From positions 1 to 46,634 of the IMG/VR virus record IMGVR_UViG_3300020178_000305: a stretch of 46,634 nt of DNA. The stretch is one strand, 5' to 3'. Source of the stretch: a virus. A program made the translations under genes and the position numbers. Below the pieces are notes generated by a model. It saw only the letters and a list, made by a program, of their open reading frames with translations, was not told where the DNA came from and did no database searches. Positions 29,819 to 40,700 of this stretch are shown here, piece after piece; positions within the stretch are counted from its first letter, which is position 1; the number at the start of each line of letters is the position of its first letter.

Positions 29819-32362
29819 TTATATGTTGTATTCGTAATTTGCGAACAATATATATTGCTCATCACTCTTTCCTGTAGTGCTATCGATTACATATCTATCA
29901 ATATCAAAATCAACAGATTTAAAGTCAAATTCTTGGTTTTTAATGTTTAGCAGAATTTGATCTGCTTTTCCTGTTTGACAATACACAATTGGTATTGCAG
30001 TTACATATCCTAATTCTTGCACACTATTTTCTTGTGCAGTACGCATCCATAATGGTAAAAACTCACGTTCTGTTATTCCAGTATCGCTAATACGATCACG
30101 CATATTCTTTATGTTAGAAATATATTTTTTGTTCTGCTCAGTTTGACTAATTGATACAGCATCACTGTCAACTTTTAGTGTATTAGTTATTGGTCTAAAT
30201 CTATACGGTTCTGCTTTAGTAATTTCAAATTGCTGAACTGATGTAACAACACCCCCGCTTCTTAAAGTTACAGTAATATTTCCTACAGTAGGATATACAA
30301 TACGACCGTTTCTAGTGATAATTTCCAAATCATTACCAATGCTTGTAATATCAATAGTCGGAGTTCCGACTCCCCTAACATCTAATGCAAACGAACTAGT
30401 ACCACTACCTAGTGCAGTATTGTCATCTAGTGTTTCAAACTGAACACTGTCTACTGTAATTTTAGATGAACCAGATGTAGTTTTAATATATTTCTTAACA
30501 TTACCACTAGTTGGCATTGCTGGATCAATTACTTCTACATAAATTACTTCGTAGATAATGTCATTAGATCCTGGATTTTTTGCTACTGCTTTTTTAACAT
30601 TGCCTAGTTTATATTTTCTACGTTTATGATTTTTTGCTGTAGCGGCAACATAGTTTCTAATCTGTTGTGTTAGTATTCCTGCGTATGCTAACATTCTAAT
30701 ATCTTTTTGAACACCAAACTCTGGATCACCACTTCTATATATTGCATCTGGCGGAAAGATATTTGGATTTGATATAAATGCAGAATACTCATCTCTTACA
30801 GTTTGTTTCAAGAAAGGCCTCATATACAAATTACTATACAAGTTATCGTCTGGATCTGTTACTTGTAATCTAAATTCTTGCTCAACAGCACTAAATCCAA
30901 AACGGTCCTCTGCTTTAACTGTAATCTTGAATTGTCTATCGATAATAGTTTTTGCATTATCAAATGTCATTGTACCATTATCGAACACAGTAAGACCTAG
31001 TTTATCAGCAGTACCAAATTGATTAACTTTACCAATAATCTCTCCACTAATATCTAAAGTTAAACCATTTGGCAATGATCCTTGTACAATACTATATAAT
31101 AATCTTGAATCTGGAACTGTTGTAGTTGCTTTAATACTTAATGTTGAAATAAAGTTTGCACTAATACTTCCTAAATCTTCTGGAGTAATAAACTGAATAG
31201 TTGAATCTACTTCACCTAATATTTTAACAGTAAAAGTTTTTGTCTTAATTGCTAGTTCATTTAATTCGTTATCAACTCTAGTTGCTTTTACTGTAAACTT
31301 ATATTCTTTTGTAACTGCTGGTTGATAGGGAACTCTACCTGCTATTTCTCCAGTGGTACTATCTAATTGCATTCCTGGAGGAAGTTGGCTAAGTGAGTTA
31401 TCGTCATTTAAGTTTTCTAATGTGTATATTAGTCTACCTGCAAGGGTTTCTGTATCTAATACATCTAAGAAAAATGTTAGATAGTTGTTTGCTCTACGGT
31501 AACCTAAATTAGCCGGAGTTAACCATAGTGGTGTTCTAAGGTATGTATTATCTGCACTAAACAATCCGTTTGCAAGTTGCATCTTAGTATTGTCTGCACG
31601 TAAGAAGTCGTCTCCTACAAGATAAATTTGAAACTTGCGTTTTTTAAATGTATCACCGTCTGTAACAGTAACAATAAATTCATAAAAGCGATTTAGTTTT
31701 CTAGGCTGTTTAGTTGGAATTCTGTCGTCATAAATTCTTGTATCGTAAAAGAAACTATCAAATCCGTTAGCACTTCTTTCACCAAAGTCATATGGAAAAG
31801 TACCAAACACGTTAGCATCGTAGTGTCCACTTCCTGCTCTAGTATCAAGTGCAAGTACTGGCTCAACTACTCCTACAATTCTACCGTCACTAGTTAAACG
31901 TGTACCTGGAGGCAGTTCTCCTTCGTCATCAGCAATAAAATATTCTAAATTGTCACCTGCTGGTAAATCAGCGTCGATTGCTTTTAGTTGAAAATCTAGT
32001 ACAGTATTATCTAATACAAAGTATTTTGAATCTGGATCTACTGGAATAAGTCCTTCACCAGTTACCCATACAGGTTCGTCAGCACCATCAATGAGCATAG
32101 TAAATGTTCTATCTTCAATAGCAGTATTGATATCTGTTGCTCTAAGAACAAATTTAAATTCACTTAATCTTTCTACTTCAAACGGTGTACCAACAATGTA
32201 TAAACCTTCAATCCTTAATCCCGGTGGTAGTTTACCACTGATTACTTGAACGTTATCTATTGTATTTGAAGATGTATTTAAAGGGAGTGCTACTCGTACA
32301 GATGCGTTTTCTGCAAAAATACCTAAATTAGTTCCCGTTTTTCTAGTCCAGATTACCGACAT
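29819..32362 (-). CDS. Large virion protein with putative Ig-like (He_PIG-type) repeats
   Basis: The 847-aa protein contains at least four repeats of the signature LPPGxxLxxxGxIxGxP, seen as GKLPPGLRIEGLYIVGTP, GELPPGTRLTSDGRIVG, QLPPGMQLDSTTGEIAGR and GSLPNGLTLDISGEIIG. Each is followed by a strand such as FKFTVKAT. These are Ig-like cadherin-type folds used in adhesins and fibre shafts. The C-terminal third has no clear repeat. It is probably a surface fibre or whisker. A late promoter GATAAATA and AAGGAA precede the ATG. Confidence 0.8.
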   Translation of the reverse strand: MSVIWTRKTGTNLGIFAENASVRVALPLNTSSNTIDNVQVISGKLPPGLRIEGLYIVGTPFEVERLSEFKFVLRATDINTAIEDRTFTMLIDGADEPVWVTGEGLIPVDPDSKYFVLDNTVLDFQLKAIDADLPAGDNLEYFIADDEGELPPGTRLTSDGRIVGVVEPVLALDTRAGSGHYDANVFGTFPYDFGERSANGFDSFFYDTRIYDDRIPTKQPRKLNRFYEFIVTVTDGDTFKKRKFQIYLVGDDFLRADNTKMQLANGLFSADNTYLRTPLWLTPANLGYRRANNYLTFFLDVLDTETLAGRLIYTLENLNDDNSLSQLPPGMQLDSTTGEIAGRVPYQPAVTKEYKFTVKATRVDNELNELAIKTKTFTVKILGEVDSTIQFITPEDLGSISANFISTLSIKATTTVPDSRLLYSIVQGSLPNGLTLDISGEIIGKVNQFGTADKLGLTVFDNGTMTFDNAKTIIDRQFKITVKAEDRFGFSAVEQEFRLQVTDPDDNLYSNLYMRPFLKQTVRDEYSAFISNPNIFPPDAIYRSGDPEFGVQKDIRMLAYAGILTQQIRNYVAATAKNHKRRKYKLGNVKKAVAKNPGSNDIIYEVIYVEVIDPAMPTSGNVKKYIKTTSGSSKITVDSVQFETLDDNTALGSGTSSFALDVRGVGTPTIDITSIGNDLEIITRNGRIVYPTVGNITVTLRSGGVVTSVQQFEITKAEPYRFRPITNTLKVDSDAVSISQTEQNKKYISNIKNMRDRISDTGITEREFLPLWMRTAQENSVQELGYVTAIPIVYCQTGKADQILLNIKNQEFDFKSVDFDIDRYVIDSTTGKSDEQYILFANYEYNI

Positions 32363-32382
32363 AATAATTCCTTATTCTATTA

Positions 32383-32390
32383 TATTTATC
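32383..32390 (-). promoter_or_regulatory. Late promoter GATAAATA
   Basis: It lies 20 nt before the Ig-repeat protein gene, with AAGGAA in the leader. Confidence 0.74.
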
Positions 32391-32407
32391 GGAAATTGAA
32401 TAGAGTA

Positions 32408-33073
32408 TTATAATGGATTTGTGATAGTTCCCATATCAATACTAAACGCAGATGGTGATGTGATAGTTCCCATATCAACAATAGTAGAGGATCCTAAGAA
32501 TTCAATAATACTTGAAGTACTACCAGTAATAGTACCAAAATTAAATCCGTAAATATCTCGCACATCAATTAAATGAACAAGACTTTGAATATTTCTGACA
32601 TTTAAAATGTCTCTTTGTTGACCATCTAAATTGCCGCCTAGTTGTGGAGTAACGTCTGAACTTAATTCAGTTTGTGAATTAATTACTATTCCGTTAGCGC
32701 CTTGTGTTACAGTAGATACGTTTGTTCCACCAGCAATAGTAAATGTATCGCCCTCTGCAAGAGTAATATTTCCTGTGTCTGTAGCAACAATTAATTGTTG
32801 TAATCCACCTACACTAGAAATAGTTACGCCACTAGCATCTGAACTTACTGAAACATTACCGCCAGCAACAATCTTTTTGAATTGCAAATCATAGCCTACT
32901 TTTTGTGCAAATAGACCTTCACCAACAGAACCTAAGTTAGATGCTATTGTTTGTTCAGGTGCTCTATTATCAAGTTCAGTAAAGTTATTATTAACTTTTA
33001 CAAACGCTTCTCTTAGATCATCACCTGTTCCATCATTTGCTACGCCGCCGATATTAACTAATTGTATTGCCAT
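32408..33073 (-). CDS. Short fibre protein with NIG-DGTGD N-terminal module
   Basis: The 221-aa protein opens MAIQLVNIGGVANDGTGDDL followed by REAFVKVNNNFTEL. This N-terminal module is shared with the 2225-aa protein and the 146-aa protein. The rest is a beta-rich, low-complexity shaft (ending in repeated DMGTITSPS/DMGTITNP units). The module probably anchors the fibre to a common attachment site, by inference from sharing. A late element GATAAATA ends exactly 5 nt before the ATG in a 13-bp gap, and there is no separate ribosome site. Confidence 0.75.
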   Translation of the reverse strand: MAIQLVNIGGVANDGTGDDLREAFVKVNNNFTELDNRAPEQTIASNLGSVGEGLFAQKVGYDLQFKKIVAGGNVSVSSDASGVTISSVGGLQQLIVATDTGNITLAEGDTFTIAGGTNVSTVTQGANGIVINSQTELSSDVTPQLGGNLDGQQRDILNVRNIQSLVHLIDVRDIYGFNFGTITGSTSSIIEFLGSSTIVDMGTITSPSAFSIDMGTITNPL

Positions 33074-33078
33074 GCTAA

Positions 33079-33086
33079 TATTTATC
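33079..33086 (-). promoter_or_regulatory. Late promoter GATAAATA, predicted leaderless
   Basis: It fills the 13-bp gap after the subtilase gene, with 5 nt (TTAGC) between the element and the ATG of the 221-aa fibre protein. Confidence 0.68.
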
Positions 33087-35759
33087 CTATTCTGGTTGTC
33101 TCTTAATTACAGTACGTTTAACTCTAGGATACTTTATTCCTACTGTAGGTCGGATTGCGTAATCCTTTTTAGGATATACTGCACCTTCTAGTGGTCGTTC
33201 GTAATTATATTTTGCGTGTATATTAGGTGACCCTTGTAAGTCATCTGAATCTGTTGGATCCTCTGTAGATATTGCATCATATAGTTGACCTTCTTCTGCC
33301 CACTTGCTTACAAGATACGCTTTTACATCTTCTTGTTTCCAGTGTGGGTACGTTTCCATCATACAAGCAACTAGTCCTGCTACTTGCGGACTAGCCATCG
33401 ATGTTCCTGAAATTTTAGAAATTTTATAACTGCCATTTCTAGGATCAAGTGCTGATCCTGAATTATGAGCACTCATAATGCTAGTGCCAGGAGCGTAAAT
33501 ATCTACGCCTGGACCACAATCACTAAAGTAAACTTTTCTGTCGAGCCCAGATGTTAATCCAACATCAGTAGCACCTACACATATATTTGGAATATCGTAA
33601 TCACCGTTTACAAGGTCGTCATTTGCTGTAGGTGAAGTACCTCTCATATAATAGTATGTCTGGCCATTCATTTCAAATGTATTATCCCAATCAGGACCGC
33701 CCGGTATATCATGCTTCCATCGTCCGTTGCCTGCCGCGCCAATAGTGATTACGCCTGCGTCAATAGCATCTTCAATATCCGCGTCCAATGCCGCAACTCG
33801 TAAAGGAATACGTTGTCCTGCTATAAAGCCCCAAGCATTTAATTGTGCATCTGAAAAAGGACTCGAACTTGAAAATACATCATTACGTTCGATAACTAAA
33901 TCAATCTGTGTTGGAGTTGCTTCATAAAATTTATATTCATATCTAATAGTCGGTGAACCCAGTACCCCATTTTGATAGTCAGTATGACCTTCATAAATTA
34001 ATGTGAATATTCTACTTCCTACTGTACCACTTGTACCGTAAAAAATTCTTTGAGCACTTCGATCACCGCCTGCAATCATAATTTTAGGAAGTGCAGGAGT
34101 GTTTTCATCAATACCAGAATAACTTGTTGCTCCTGCTCCAAATGTTAGATAACTGTTTGTACCCATGTATACTGTATTGTAGTTTTCGCTTAGGTATGTG
34201 ATATTAAACGGTAAATTAAGAGTCCAGTAACCATCATCGTTGCCACCAACTGTTGGAGTAACACTAGCAGTAAGTGTTGCTGTTGATCCAATTAATTGTG
34301 TTCCTAGTGAAGTAACAGTTGCCGCCGGGTTAGATTCTTGATAACCTACAATAGTACAACTCATAAATGCCGCTGTTGTTGGATCTGATGCTAGTGTTAC
34401 TGAAGTAGAATATGTAATTGAATATATTTCTGTATTAGGTAATGAAAGATTTAGATTAATTAAATCAATTTCTGCTGTGCCACCATCGGCAGATGTTTGT
34501 GTATCAGTAACACTAGCAACAGTGATACTATTTGCATCTTGTACTGTAACAGTCCCTTGAATAGTTGTCTGTCCAGTTATTCCGCCTGAACTAACATTAT
34601 GTCTAAAATTAATTTCAGATGGTCCTTGAATTAGAACTGTATATGTAGAATCTGGCACTGTAGTTAAAGTTTCACTTACGTTTCCTCCAGTACGTGTCCA
34701 GCCTGTAGGAATAGCAGTATAGTCACCAACAGCAGATCCTTCACTACCACTTGTGGTAATACGTTGTCCTAGACCGTTGTCTGGATCTCCTGTAAAACTT
34801 GCTAGTGATGTTGTAGAACTATAAACTCCATTTGCACCTCCGTATACAATATCACCGGTTGGAGTATATCTAGTTCCTCTATAAGTAACCGCAGTAATTG
34901 CGCTAAAACTCCATTGTTGAGGGAAAATACTCATACCCCAACTGTTGTTTACTACTGTTGGATTTTTATATCCTGTAACAAGATTTGGTGCTTTATTTTC
35001 GTGGAATGCTCGTATGTAATCAAATACATAAGGAAAATTACTGTTATTAATAGCGCCAGCGTAGTAGTATAAATTATAAAGGTTAGCATCTCTAGCCCAA
35101 CCTTGTCTATTACCACCCACAGTTCCCATTACGTGGTTTGCATGATAACTACCTGGGTTTGAATATGTGTAAGTATCTGGTGCCCCTACTTGAGATTGTA
35201 ATGTATTCCAATCAAATAAATTAAGTCTAGTTGCCGATCCATCATCAATATTCATTGCCGAAGGTTGATCATATTCTGGATGTCCGGTGTATACACCATT
35301 ACCATCACAAATAATACAGTCAACGTTTCTACCTGTTGCATTTAATTTGATAGTGCTATTTAAATTAGTAAACAAACTGCCCCAGTTTGTAAGATTACTG
35401 CCTCTTGTTAAACGATAAAGACCCCAGTTTAAATCATTGCTGGAGTTAGTCGAGTCGCGATCAAAGTCACCCGTTTGTTCAATAATATCAAAGTGCTCTG
35501 CTTCAATATTTCTATCTTTAGGATTAAGTTCAACTACTTTAACTCTAGGATCATTTTTTACTAGTTCTGCTTCGACATCAGTGAGCCAGTATTCAGTTGT
35601 ACGTGAAATCGGTCTTTGGTTGTTTACTGTAACTGCTCTATCAGGAATATATAAATCGCCACCCGGAGTTTGCATATCGTCATAGAACGAATCTAGATCA
35701 TCTTTAGAATGTAATGTGACCATGTACACTCTTTTTTGGACTAGTTTAGCCAAAGACAT
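33087..35759 (-). CDS. Virion-linked subtilisin-like serine protease (S8) with large insertion
   Basis: The 890-aa protein has an S8 triad: Asp152 (ICDGNGVYTG), His206 (SYHANHVMGTVGG) and Ser787 (SGTSMASPQVAG), with the oxyanion Asn near 271 (VVNNSWG). The first 85 residues (VYMVTLHSKDDLDSFYDDM...DPRVKVVELNP) look like an I9-type propeptide. About 350 residues between the Asn and Ser regions are an inserted beta-rich domain. The conserved catalytic residues predict an active protease. It lies amid fibre genes and has GGAGG before the ATG, so it is likely a virion or tail component acting on the host surface or on phage proteins. Confidence 0.88.
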   Translation of the reverse strand: MSLAKLVQKRVYMVTLHSKDDLDSFYDDMQTPGGDLYIPDRAVTVNNQRPISRTTEYWLTDVEAELVKNDPRVKVVELNPKDRNIEAEHFDIIEQTGDFDRDSTNSSNDLNWGLYRLTRGSNLTNWGSLFTNLNSTIKLNATGRNVDCIICDGNGVYTGHPEYDQPSAMNIDDGSATRLNLFDWNTLQSQVGAPDTYTYSNPGSYHANHVMGTVGGNRQGWARDANLYNLYYYAGAINNSNFPYVFDYIRAFHENKAPNLVTGYKNPTVVNNSWGMSIFPQQWSFSAITAVTYRGTRYTPTGDIVYGGANGVYSSTTSLASFTGDPDNGLGQRITTSGSEGSAVGDYTAIPTGWTRTGGNVSETLTTVPDSTYTVLIQGPSEINFRHNVSSGGITGQTTIQGTVTVQDANSITVASVTDTQTSADGGTAEIDLINLNLSLPNTEIYSITYSTSVTLASDPTTAAFMSCTIVGYQESNPAATVTSLGTQLIGSTATLTASVTPTVGGNDDGYWTLNLPFNITYLSENYNTVYMGTNSYLTFGAGATSYSGIDENTPALPKIMIAGGDRSAQRIFYGTSGTVGSRIFTLIYEGHTDYQNGVLGSPTIRYEYKFYEATPTQIDLVIERNDVFSSSSPFSDAQLNAWGFIAGQRIPLRVAALDADIEDAIDAGVITIGAAGNGRWKHDIPGGPDWDNTFEMNGQTYYYMRGTSPTANDDLVNGDYDIPNICVGATDVGLTSGLDRKVYFSDCGPGVDIYAPGTSIMSAHNSGSALDPRNGSYKISKISGTSMASPQVAGLVACMMETYPHWKQEDVKAYLVSKWAEEGQLYDAISTEDPTDSDDLQGSPNIHAKYNYERPLEGAVYPKKDYAIRPTVGIKYPRVKRTVIKRQPE

Positions 35760-35761
35760 TA

Positions 35762-37330
35762 TTATGCCTCCATTTTAAGAAGAGTCAGTGTAGTACTAAT
35801 AGTTGCAGTTCCCCCACTCTTGTTTTTAACTGCCGCGTAAATTGTTGTATCGTTTGCCAAGTTCCAGCCTAATACCGCCGGACCAAAATTAATTGTTTGC
35901 GCCCCTGATGTTAATACTTCTGCAATTACTCCAGCATCTGGTGAAGGATCTACTCCTTCTCCTCTTGTGGAATCTGCTGTCCTTGCTAATGAACTAATAT
36001 ATAATCTTACCCAAGCCGCCGCGGATGTTTGAATGCTCATCAATGCGTATGCTTTGTGTCCAGTAAATGTTACATTAGCATCTACGTTGTTAGCAATACT
36101 GGCGGTTGCTGTTTCTACTGTTCCTCTAGAAGCAAGTCCGTCTACAACACCTCCGCCAATGTTTGAATCAACATATGCTTTAACTGCCGCTTCTGTCGGA
36201 ACTACTGTATTTGAATTTCCTGCAAGTGTAGTATCTGTACTAAATTCGTTTACTGTAGCGCCACTAGCAAATCCAATGCTTGCTACAGAAGTTAATGTTA
36301 AGTTTGATAAACTTGTTGCAAAAGTAAAGTTGCCTGCACCATCTGTTTTAAAAATTCCGTTTGCAGATCCATCTGAAATACCTAGGTCTGTTAATACTGT
36401 AGGAGAGTCGGTAATTCCATATCCTGCTAGTGTAGTTGGAGTATTTTGTACGTTACTAAAATCAGGTTCATTAGTTGCGTTAATCCAAGTTAAGCCGGTC
36501 CATTTTAAAATTTGATCTCCTGCTGGATTTGAAATACTAGTGTCATCTAAATCACTAACTTGGTAAACAGGCTTGTTAGTTGTGTTAGTCCAATCAAGGA
36601 AATAAGAACTATCAAATCCATCAAGTGTATCTGCATTTAGTCCACTACCACCTTGTGTAATATCGTCTGCTGGTGCCCATTTATTTTCTAGCCATTTTAA
36701 AACTTGACCATTTGTTGGAGGCGTTGTAGTTGTGTCAACATCTGTTAAATCATCAAGGTCGATAGGAATAATAGGTTTGTTACTTAGATCATTATAACTA
36801 CCAGTTGTTGCAATAGTAGCAAAATTAGGACGACCAGTAATTTCTGAATATGCTATCGAGTTATTAACCCATGCACTGCCATTATATTTTAAAATTTGAT
36901 CTACAGCAGGTGCTGTAAGTGTTGTATCTGTTAATCCTGCAAGTGTAGTAGATCCACCACCACCGCCTGAGCCAACTCCAGTTGCTTCAATTGTAAGTGT
37001 TCCTGCGGCGTCATTATAATTTAAAATTATCCCAACACCTGCAACTAAAAATCCTGCAACTCCATCTTGTAAACGTTCATCAGTAAGATACTTTTTAGTA
37101 CCTTCAACAATATCGTCTGTATTTTCTGGAATAGTCGGAGTACCAGTTAAGTCTGCATATGCACCACTAAATGGATTATATGGAACTCCTGCAACAGTTA
37201 GACTGGTTGCTTGAATATTACCTGCACCAATAATACCTGATCCAGTTAAGTTTAAGTTATCACCGATGGGTAATTCTTTTAACTTATTACCGTCATCTAC
37301 ATCTACAATTAGTGGTATTCTATCTGCCAT
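35762..37330 (-). CDS. Tail fibre protein with repeated shaft motifs
   Basis: The 522-aa protein is low in Cys and rich in Thr, Asn and Gly, with repeated units (DQILKYNGSAWVN, GQVLKWLENKWAP, DQILKWTGLTWIN) and TGTPTIPE/ITGRPNF spacers typical of trimeric fibre shafts. The C-terminal part (about 410-522) is a likely beta head domain. A TATAAATA late promoter lies 18 nt upstream, overlapping the stop of the preceding gene, and AGGAAA precedes the ATG. Confidence 0.82.
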   Translation of the reverse strand: MADRIPLIVDVDDGNKLKELPIGDNLNLTGSGIIGAGNIQATSLTVAGVPYNPFSGAYADLTGTPTIPENTDDIVEGTKKYLTDERLQDGVAGFLVAGVGIILNYNDAAGTLTIEATGVGSGGGGGSTTLAGLTDTTLTAPAVDQILKYNGSAWVNNSIAYSEITGRPNFATIATTGSYNDLSNKPIIPIDLDDLTDVDTTTTPPTNGQVLKWLENKWAPADDITQGGSGLNADTLDGFDSSYFLDWTNTTNKPVYQVSDLDDTSISNPAGDQILKWTGLTWINATNEPDFSNVQNTPTTLAGYGITDSPTVLTDLGISDGSANGIFKTDGAGNFTFATSLSNLTLTSVASIGFASGATVNEFSTDTTLAGNSNTVVPTEAAVKAYVDSNIGGGVVDGLASRGTVETATASIANNVDANVTFTGHKAYALMSIQTSAAAWVRLYISSLARTADSTRGEGVDPSPDAGVIAEVLTSGAQTINFGPAVLGWNLANDTTIYAAVKNKSGGTATISTTLTLLKMEA

Positions 37331-37348
37331 TTTGTTTTCCTATACTCA

Positions 37349-37356
37349 TATTTATA
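37349..37356 (-). promoter_or_regulatory. Late promoter TATAAATA (exact T4 consensus)
   Basis: It overlaps the stop codon of the 146-aa gene and lies 18 nt before the 522-aa fibre gene, with AGGAAA in the leader. Confidence 0.78.
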
Positions 37357-37792
37357 ACGCCGCTATCCTTGTTTGGAAGTCAGCAAAGTCTATACTTGCC
37401 GCCGCTATTGATTTTATTTCTGCTATACTTACATAACCTGGAATTGTTCCGTTAACACCATCTACAAGTAATGTTGAATTATCAGCAAAAACTGATCCTA
37501 CTAAGTCACCATCTACAGGACCTGTATGTGTTCCTACTGTATTGTTATTAAGTGTTCCGCTTACTACTGAAGCAGGAATAATACCATTAATAGCATCTAC
37601 AAGTAGAGTACTGTCATCTGCAAATATACTTCCTTTAGTATCTTGTACCTGTGCAACAGTACCATCTTCGAGTACAGTAACTTTTCCATACAATTCAGTA
37701 AAGTTGTCATTTGCTTTACTAAATGCTGTACGTATCGGATCACCATCCCCTTTATTAGCACTTGATCCAATGTTTATAATTCTCTGTGCCAT
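37352..37792 (-). CDS. Short fibre protein with NIG-GDGD N-terminal module
   Basis: The 146-aa protein opens MAQRIINIGSSANKGDGDPI then RTAFSKANDNFTELYGKV, the shared module, followed by two similar VFADNSTLLVDGVNGTIPG-type units. It looks like a short version of a shaft protein. TAGGGAGAG precedes the ATG, which directly follows the stop of the 2225-aa gene. Its stop TAA is part of the next late promoter. Confidence 0.72.
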   Translation of the reverse strand: MAQRIINIGSSANKGDGDPIRTAFSKANDNFTELYGKVTVLEDGTVAQVQDTKGSIFADDSTLLVDAINGIIPASVVSGTLNNNTVGTHTGPVDGDLVGSVFADNSTLLVDGVNGTIPGYVSIAEIKSIAAASIDFADFQTRIAAL

Positions 37793-40700
37793 TATACTCT
37801 CCCTACCACTGCTTCAACTGTGCCATATCCGGGATCGTCTTTGGCTTGTAATGCTTTACCAATTACTGTTCCAACTTTTGGATCGTTGTTTACTATTGCA
37901 TAACCTGGAATACTTGCTGTAACTAACAAGTCTCCTTTCTTAACAATACCTACAACATTTACAGGAACTCTACCCTGTAATGCAATCGCTGTAACAAACT
38001 CGCCCTCTGCACCTGCGTTCATTAAATAACCAGGTTTTTCTGAAACAACACCTGCTACTCTTCTGTCGTCTTTTAATTTAGTTACGGTAATTTCTTGCTC
38101 GCCACCAAATATTACTACACTACCGATTTCATAATTAGCATCAGCCAAATAGTTCTCTGCCAAGTCAGCGTACAATGCTGTGTTTGCCTGAGCACTTGTT
38201 TCAATAGCAAATACCCTATTAAATTTAAGTGAAGAAGAACCTAAATCGTAAATATCACCTGTTCCTGGTAAAAGTGCTGTGTTAGTAACTACTAATGTTT
38301 GATCGCCATTAGTTACAAAACCAATTTGATCTGCATTTGAAAACCCAGTGCCAGCGCCAATAGCAATACCTGTTCCGTTGCCATCTGCTTCGCTCGGTGC
38401 TTCAATAAAGTGTGAATACATCCAATCTGCGGAAACATAATTTTCACCTGCATACGAACTGTTTGTTTGGAAGGTACTTTCTGTTGCTCTACTTGCACCA
38501 ATGTTTAGGTTACCAGTCATTGAGTTATTAGTAACTCCACCACCTGTTGTTTGTGAACTTAAGAATAATGTTGATCCTGGATTTGAAAAGTTTACAGTTG
38601 TTCCTGATGTGTCAATAATTCTTGAACTGTCAATTTCTAATGCCTGTACATTAATTGAACCATCTGTATGTGTTTTAACAATTGAACTTGGAGCACCACT
38701 TGTAGTAAATGTACCACCTTGGTTAACAATAGTTGCAAAAGGAATTGCACTTACATCACCGTCGGAACTATCACCTACTGCTCTACCAACTACAGTTTCG
38801 TCTGGAATATTAGCAAGTTTAGTAATTGCTAACTGTCCTTCGTCAATGCTAATAAAGCCGTTGTTGCTACTAAAGACAGCACTGTCAAATACAGCAATAC
38901 CTAAATTATTTTGAGTAATACCAGCGGCAGTTGATCTAACACCAGCGGCATTCATGTTTAGTTTGCTTTGTGCAATCTGCGCCCCTGTGTTTACATCTGC
39001 GTTTACAATACTACCATCTGCAATTCCAGTTGATACAGTTTTGTCTACAGCATTATAAGTAAACTCAAAATATCCTGTTGGTGTAGCAGTGTCCCATTCA
39101 GATCCTGTCCATACAATAATGTCGTTAGCATTTCTAGCACCATCAGCACCAGTGCCATACATTAATGAATCACCAAATGGCGTTCTAGCATCTACATAAC
39201 GTTTGTTAGTAGCATCAAACTCATTGCCCGGATCTCCTAGTGCAGTAATCTTGTTACTTGCCATATTAAGGTTGTCTTCCATTGACAATGATCCATCACG
39301 AGCAATAAAGCCAGCGCCAATTGGATTAGTTACTGAAAGAGAATCTTTATTAATACCTAAACGTCTATCTACATAGCCACGCACTGCTGATTCAGTTGGA
39401 GCCGAGTCAACAGCATTATCTGTCATTCCATCATCACTTGAGAATTCAGTAATAACAACACCACGTTTAAATCCAATACCGTCCAAATTACTCAATGCAA
39501 TACTTGCCGCAAATGTAACTCGTCCTGTACCTTGGTCAACTGTAAAGAATCTACCTACACGGAAGAAACCATCTTGGTCAGTTGACACGTAGAACACTCT
39601 ACCTTTGTCACGTTCTTGTACTTCGTTTGCTTGTTGCGGCGCTTGTGGTGCACCGTAAATTTTATTCGGATAGTTAGAAGTATTAAATCCACCTGATCCA
39701 ATATCGTTAAAGTCGTGTCCAGTTGCTCTACATACTGAAATATTAACTGTTAACCCTGCGTTCTCACCACCATCTAATCCAACTCTTAGTGTTCTAGTTA
39801 GTGTTGCTGTTTGTAAACTACTCTGTAGACCAGTTGCTACAACAGCATCGCCTAGTCCTGCATCGTTAATATTGTTTTTATCTTCAATTTCAATGATACC
39901 ATATGTTACCTTGTCGGAGTAATTTAAAATCCTATGAACTTTACCATCCCAAGCAAAAAGCATATCACCGTTGTTAAGTCTATTAATTTCTGATTGTTCA
40001 GTTAATTTTGTAACAGCAATAGCAGTGTCACCTACTGTTGCTCCGTGTGTTGTACCTGTTCCAGCAAATGCTGTTCCTGCAACATTATTTTGGTCTACAA
40101 CTAATCTAATATAATCATAATTTGAATCAAATGTAACTAACTGTTGATTAGCACCACTAAGAACATTACCAACTGAGTCAGCACTACCGTATGCAATAGT
40201 TCTATAAGTAAAATCATCTTGTTCATCAAATACAATAGCAGTTGAAGGTCTAATAACAGCAACCTGTTTCAAGTCATCAAATATAAAGTTTTGTAATGAT
40301 CTTATTTGAACTTTGTCATGAATGGCTAAGGCCGCAGTTAGTCCTTCATTACCTGTAATGTTTAGTTTATAAACATTAATATTTCTAGAAGCACCAGGAA
40401 CAGTTACTTCAGTTTTTTGAATACTTGCTACTTCGTATCTAACTGTACCAATAGTTGGTCCGTGATCAATTTCAAGTTCTGAAACGTTAGTTGGAATAAA
40501 ATCAACATCGTAGACGTAAACAATATTTTTGCCTGCTTCGTTTAAGTATGTAACACCGTCATCATATACACGAGCAACTTGCACCATTGGATCTAACAAA
40601 GTAATTTGATCAATAACTTCGTTTGGATCTGAACCTGCCGCAACCAAACCATAGTTACCGTTTGAGTTAGAACCGTTTAGTGATCTAATCTGTGAACCAT

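Noticed and set aside
38501-38914. A 137-aa plus-strand open frame inside the giant fibre gene
   Set aside because: It is antisense to a repetitive fibre gene, rich in Val and Pro from reverse reading, with no promoter or ribosome site.
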